Origin: UBA12481 sp012523435
GTDB lineage: Bacteria; Bacteroidota; Bacteroidia; Bacteroidales; UBA12481
Assembly: GCA_028686135.1 (NCBI GenBank)
Contig: JAQUCP010000027.1
Span: 1 to 25,782 of the forward strand
Direction of reading: 5' to 3'
DNA length: 25,782 bases
Each line of letters opens with the position of its first letter. Position 1 is the first letter of the stretch. Positions 22,596 through 25,782 of this stretch are shown here, one piece after another. The translations under genes and the position numbers were made by a program. The notes under the pieces were generated by a model. It searched no databases and was not told the DNA's origin. It saw nothing but the letters and a program-made list of their open reading frames with translations.

Positions 22596-23060
22596 TCAGT
22601 CGGAGTTGACCTCCAGCGGTATCCGAACCCCGACTTCAGCGTAGGGCCCGACGCTCAGCGAGAAGCCGACCTTCATCACGGCCCATTTCCAGGGATAAAC
22701 GCCAAAGCCGATGACCTTGCGCGCACCGATGCCCTTCTTGATGAGGCCGCTGTTGGTGAAGACATCAGCCCCGGCAAAGAGATAGAGAAAGTCGGTGATG
22801 GACCCGGTGATCCCCACAATATGCGTGGAGAGGCTGCTGCCAAACCCGACTTCTACCGAGGTGAAAACTCCTAAACGGTTGAAAAGGAAGTTGTTATAAC
22901 TGATGGTGCCCCGAAGAGCCTGGTTGCTTGATTTGAAGACCCACCCGGCGCTGACATCCAGACAGGGACTGGGAAGGATGGATTTTGGTGCGACAGTCTG
23001 GGCTCTTCCGGCCCACGATATCAATAACGCTACACCCAGGATTAAGGCTGCCTTTTTCAT
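22596..23060 (-). CDS. Small predicted outer-membrane beta protein, unknown function
   Basis: 154 residues. A clear signal peptide (MKKAALILGVALLISWAGRAQ) is followed by alternating hydrophobic and polar stretches rich in Gly, Phe, Tyr and Ser (SVEVGFGSSLSTHIVGITGS, VGPYAEVGVRI). This pattern fits a small beta barrel or beta sandwich at the outer membrane. The family is not recognised. It lies 45 bases after wlbA on the same strand but has its own exact -7 box, so it may be separately transcribed. Confidence 0.7.
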   Translation of the reverse strand: MKKAALILGVALLISWAGRAQTVAPKSILPSPCLDVSAGWVFKSSNQALRGTISYNNFLFNRLGVFTSVEVGFGSSLSTHIVGITGSITDFLYLFAGADVFTNSGLIKKGIGARKVIGFGVYPWKWAVMKVGFSLSVGPYAEVGVRIPLEVNSD

Positions 23061-23083
23061 ACGGTTATCGGATTAGTTTCCGA

Positions 23084-23091
23084 CAAATTTA
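23084..23091 (-). promoter_or_regulatory. -7 box for small outer-membrane gene
   Basis: On the minus strand this reads TAAATTTG, an exact TAnnTTTG, 23 bases before the ATG at 23060. No -33 TTTG at the expected spacing. Confidence 0.45.
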
Positions 23092-23116
23092 GCTTTTTCC
23101 GTGTATTAAAAAAGCT
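23091..23116. repeat. AT-rich inverted repeat at wlbA end
   Basis: AGCTTTTT and AAAAAGCT form 8-bp arms around a 10-base loop containing the end of wlbA. The stem is AT-rich, so terminator strength is doubtful. Confidence 0.35.
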
Positions 23117-24041
23117 TCTTGAGGAGCGGGTGATAGTCGCTGCTGTGCGGCGCGATAGGGGCATTGCGGATGTCATGCACGATGCGGATGCTCTCCATGG
23201 CATCAGCCACTCCGCAGCCTCCGCCGGCAAGGATCTCGCGGTAAGCCATCGTGTGGAGGTTCGTGAACCCCTCGGAGAAATCGGTCTCAACACCATCAAT
23301 CGTCAGCGACCGGTAGGGTTTGCGACCATGCCCCGCGGGTAGATCCCCCTCTTCGATGCTCAGAAACCACCGCACCCGCGCCCGCTGCAGCTGCAGAAGG
23401 CCGGCAGCGCGACTGTGATCGTGGTGGTGAACCGTCTGCCCGGTGGCCCGACCAAAGATCCAGGCCAGCATGTCGAAAAAGTGTACCCCGATGTTCGTGG
23501 CAATGCCGCCCGACTTGGCAAGGTCTGCTTTCCAGGAGCTGTAATACCACTGCCCACGGGGTGTGATATAGGTTAAATCAATGTCATGTATCTGATCCTG
23601 AGGACCTTCCTCGATGCGCTTTTTTAATTCCAGTATCCCCGGATGGAGCCGCAGCTGCAGAATCGTGCGAATGCGCCGCCCCGATGCCTCCTCCGCACGC
23701 ATCAGCTCTTCCATGTTCCACGGATTGAGCACCAACGGCTTCTCACAGATGGCATCCGCCCCATTACGCAGGGCAAACCGGATGTGGGCATCATGTAAGT
23801 GGTTGGGCGAACAAATGGCCACATAGTCGATCCGATGCTTGGGATCCGAGGATTGCCGGAAGACAAACCGGTCAAATCGCTCAAGCTCGGTAAAGAATTG
23901 AGTTTCAGGGAAATAGGAGTCAAGAATCCCAACACTGTCGCTCTTGTCTAACGCACAAAGTAACTGATTTCCGGTTTCGAGGATGGCTTTCAGATGCCGC
24001 TCTGCGACGAAACCGGCAGCTCCAATTAACGCAAAATTCAT
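23106..24041 (-). CDS. wlbA: UDP-GlcNAc uronate 3-dehydrogenase (WlbA/WbpB type)
   Basis: 311 residues of the Gfo/Idh/MocA fold. WlbA/WbpB oxidises C3 of UDP-N-acetylglucosaminuronic acid with bound NAD, towards UDP-2,3-diacetamido sugars. The Rossmann start NFALIGAAGFVAERHLKAI, CSPNHLHDAH (77-86), CEKPLVLNPWN (99-109, catalytic-region Lys101), LQLRLHP, DLTYITPRG, SGGIATNIGVHFFDML (177-192) and ARVRWFLS closely follow the WlbA pattern rather than generic family members. Its ATG overlaps the WecA-like stop as ATGA, so the two are translationally coupled. Aminotransferase and acetyltransferase partners (WlbC/WbpE and WlbB/WbpD) are not in the window. A related oxidase acting on another UDP-sugar cannot be excluded. 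Confidence 0.88.
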   Translation of the reverse strand: MNFALIGAAGFVAERHLKAILETGNQLLCALDKSDSVGILDSYFPETQFFTELERFDRFVFRQSSDPKHRIDYVAICSPNHLHDAHIRFALRNGADAICEKPLVLNPWNMEELMRAEEASGRRIRTILQLRLHPGILELKKRIEEGPQDQIHDIDLTYITPRGQWYYSSWKADLAKSGGIATNIGVHFFDMLAWIFGRATGQTVHHHDHSRAAGLLQLQRARVRWFLSIEEGDLPAGHGRKPYRSLTIDGVETDFSEGFTNLHTMAYREILAGGGCGVADAMESIRIVHDIRNAPIAPHSSDYHPLLKKLF

Positions 24042-25171
24042 ATCTTAACAGACTCCGATTGGATGGCAGATTTTTTTGCTGACTGTAAAGGTTCGCCAGC
24101 TCCGACTTGTGATTTCTGCCTGTTTTTGACAATAAAAATCGGTATCAGCGTGACTGCCAAAGCGCCAAATAAGATTATCATAGCCAGCGCGAACGGCTGC
24201 ATATCGCCAAGGGCAAAGGCTAAAACCGTGAACGCCAGGTTAACAGTGACGATGATGACTGTGGCTGCCAAGTGGCTGAATCCCAGTTTTAACATATAAT
24301 GGTGCAGATGAATCTTGTCGGGATAGAAGGGCGACTGGCCCTTGATGATCCGGGTGAAAGAAACCCGCAGGGTGTCAACAATGGGAATGATGACGGTGCT
24401 CATCACGATGATCGGAAAGCCCTCCCAGTTCGTGAAATCGTTGGGGAATGATCCGATTTCAAGAATCTTGATAGCCAAGATGGAGATGATGAATCCTACC
24501 AACAGGGATCCGGCATCCCCCATGAAAATCTTGTATTTCTTACCCCAAACATTGAAATAGAAGTAGGCGCTGAGGCTCCCCACTAATGAAAAAGCCAGCA
24601 CCGAATAGAACCCTTGATTGGTGGCAAACAGCCAGGTACCCAGCACCGCAGCACTGGTGATGCCTATCCCGCTGGCCAGACCGTCAATTCCGTCGAGGAG
24701 GTTGAAGGCGTTGGTGATGCCGATGATCACAAACACGGTGAAGAAATAGCTGAACCAGGTAGGTAATGTGTAGATTCCCAGAATCCCATAGAACGACACG
24801 ATGCGAAACCCAAAGGCAGAAATGATGATGGCACACGCCAATTCATAGATGAGCTTGGTGCGCATCGGCATGTCAATTAGATCATCTTTGACCCCCATCA
24901 TGAACAAAAAGATCATCACCGGAAGGAAAATCTTCAGGAAGTGAAATTCAAAAGAGGGAGTGATAAAACTAGTTGCGGTGAGTGTGGCCAACAGGATGGC
25001 CGCTCCTCCCAGTAGCGGAACATCACCATTGTGGCTGGTTCGACCGTTCATCTTGGCTACCAGGCCATTAGCCTTGGCAGTCCGAACTATTGGTGGTATG
25101 GCAACGAGGGTGATAACCATCGCTAATACCATCGCACCCATGGTGTATGGATCGAAGATGAAATGAAACAT
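24038..25171 (-). CDS. WecA/MraY-like polyprenyl-phosphate sugar-1-P transferase
   Basis: 377 residues, about ten or eleven membrane helices. This family moves an N-acetylhexosamine-1-phosphate from a UDP-sugar to undecaprenyl phosphate, starting O-antigen, capsule or similar glycans at the inner membrane. Motifs seen are SHNGDVPLLGG (46-56), the DDLID pair (Asp96-97), NAFNLLDGIDGLASG (154-168), FMGDAGSLLVGF (216-227), and KIHLHHYMLKLG (286-297) in place of the WecA HIHH motif. The long polar C-terminus is not conserved. The HLHH motif and the coupling to wlbA favour a WecA/WbpL-type O-glycan initiator over cell-wall MraY. The exact sugar is unknown. Two -7 boxes lie upstream. Confidence 0.9.
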   Translation of the reverse strand: MFHFIFDPYTMGAMVLAMVITLVAIPPIVRTAKANGLVAKMNGRTSHNGDVPLLGGAAILLATLTATSFITPSFEFHFLKIFLPVMIFLFMMGVKDDLIDMPMRTKLIYELACAIIISAFGFRIVSFYGILGIYTLPTWFSYFFTVFVIIGITNAFNLLDGIDGLASGIGITSAAVLGTWLFATNQGFYSVLAFSLVGSLSAYFYFNVWGKKYKIFMGDAGSLLVGFIISILAIKILEIGSFPNDFTNWEGFPIIVMSTVIIPIVDTLRVSFTRIIKGQSPFYPDKIHLHHYMLKLGFSHLAATVIIVTVNLAFTVLAFALGDMQPFALAMIILFGALAVTLIPIFIVKNRQKSQVGAGEPLQSAKKSAIQSESVKI

Positions 25172-25199
25172 AGTTTTACTTTTCAGGTGGCTTGATTGG

Positions 25200-25207
25200 C
25201 AAAGATA
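25200..25207 (-). promoter_or_regulatory. Secondary -7 box for wecA-like gene
   Basis: On the minus strand this reads TATCTTTG, an exact TAnnTTTG, 28 bases before the ATG. The nearest TTG is 24 bases upstream, longer than usual. Confidence 0.4.
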
Positions 25208-25239
25208 ATAAAAGCGTTACTTGTTCGGGTTCAATAAGA

Positions 25240-25272
25240 CAAAATTAATGCATTTTTAACAACTGCACCAAA
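25240..25272 (-). promoter_or_regulatory. Consensus promoter of wecA-wlbA
   Basis: On the minus strand TTTG (25272-25269), a 21-base spacer and TAATTTTG (25247-25240) match the Bacteroidota consensus. The start site near 25233 would give a leader of about 60 bases. Confidence 0.6.
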
Positions 25273-25284
25273 TTTTATCGATCA

Positions 25285-25782
25285 TTACTCGACAGTAACC
25301 GATTTAGCAAGATTTCGAGGTTGATCCACATTGCATCCGCGGAGGAGGGCGATGTGGTAAGCTAACAGTTGTAGGGGAATGACGGAGAGCAGCACCGAAA
25401 ATTCGGGGAGGGAGTTGGGTACCTGGATAATATGATCCGCCAGTGGGTAGATGGTCTGGTCGTCTTCGGTGACAATCGCGATGACAACCCCTTTCCGGGC
25501 TTTGATTTCCTGGATGTTGCTCACAACCTTCTCAATGGTCTGATCGTGAGCCGCTACCACCACCACAGGCATGTGCTCGTCGATGAGCGCGATGGGACCG
25601 TGCTTCATCTCGGCTGCCGGGTATCCTTCGGCGTGTATATAGCTGATCTCCTTAAGTTTGAGGGCTCCTTCTAGGGCTACGGGGAAGAAAACCCCGCGGC
25701 CTAAATAAATGGCATTATTATGATTATGAAATAGTTGCGCGATCTGCTGCACCTCGTCATCACGCTCCAGCGTGCGCTGCAG
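25285..25782 (-). CDS. glmS: Glucosamine-6-phosphate synthase, C-terminal part (partial)
   Basis: Open to the right window edge; 165 codons of the C-terminus are seen. The GTG at 25752 is internal. GlmS makes glucosamine-6-phosphate from fructose-6-phosphate and glutamine, the first step to UDP-GlcNAc. The visible part is the second SIS isomerase domain, with LGRGVFFPVALEGALKLKEI, SYIHAEGYPAAEMKHGP and the almost invariant end DQPRNLAKSVTVE. The glutaminase domain and first SIS domain are outside the window. It lies upstream of the wecA-like and wlbA genes on the same strand, which use products of the pathway it feeds; separate promoters lie in between. Confidence 0.95.
   Translation of the reverse strand: MQRTLERDDEVQQIAQLFHNHNNAIYLGRGVFFPVALEGALKLKEISYIHAEGYPAAEMKHGPIALIDEHMPVVVVAAHDQTIEKVVSNIQEIKARKGVVIAIVTEDDQTIYPLADHIIQVPNSLPEFSVLLSVIPLQLLAYHIALLRGCNVDQPRNLAKSVTVE

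Overview
The window looks like a chromosomal piece of a Bacteroidota genome. The evidence is type IX secretion (T9SS) C-terminal sorting domains, a PorP/SprF-family protein, a DUF4369/TlpA thioredoxin, a Bacteroidota-style ileS-dksA-lspA block, and several -7 boxes matching TAnnTTTG, two of them with a TTTG -33 box 20-21 bp upstream. A run of exactly 100 N at 17890-17989 is a scaffold gap, so this is probably a draft or metagenome assembly. No tRNA, rRNA, CRISPR array, integrase or transposase was seen. No gene-free stretch exceeds about 300 bases.

Region 1 (1-9102) is a secretion-cargo locus. Two paralogous papain-like cysteine proteases with T9SS sorting domains (1-2208, cut by the window edge, and 6631-9102) lie on the + strand. 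Between them on the - strand is a translationally coupled pair: a large SprB-repeat surface protein with a type B sorting domain (3201-6515) and a PorP/SprF-like outer-membrane protein (2215-3204). Both proteases have an unusual nested architecture. A double EF-hand/dockerin-like calcium loop sits between the catalytic His and Asn, and a nidogen-like beta domain is inserted inside a C-terminal Ig (He_PIG-like) domain.

Region 2 (9139-14378, - strand) is a tight four-gene unit: Ig-like lipoprotein, TlpA/DUF4369 thioredoxin, acyl-CoA synthetase and IspD. It is driven by a likely promoter at 14401-14408. A divergent gene at 14470-15396 encodes a membrane-anchored coiled-coil protein of unknown function. 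An AspT/YidE-type transporter follows at 15437-17095 on the - strand.

Region 3 (17194-22580) holds ileS (type 2 IleRS with a swapped GxHH signature), dksA-like and lspA on the - strand, with the assembly gap inside a repeat array between dksA and lspA. Riboflavin synthase is divergent from ileS. Region 4 (22596-25782, - strand) holds a small predicted outer-membrane protein, a WlbA/WbpB-type sugar-nucleotide oxidase coupled to a WecA/MraY-type glycan-initiating transferase, and the 3' part of glmS.

A plausible link across the window is cell-surface assembly. GlmS feeds UDP-GlcNAc, the WecA-like enzyme starts lipid-linked glycans, and WlbA makes a diamino-uronic precursor. In Porphyromonas, T9SS cargo is attached to a linking sugar from the related Wbp/Vim pathway, so the cargo proteases and the sugar genes may serve one process. 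That link is inference.
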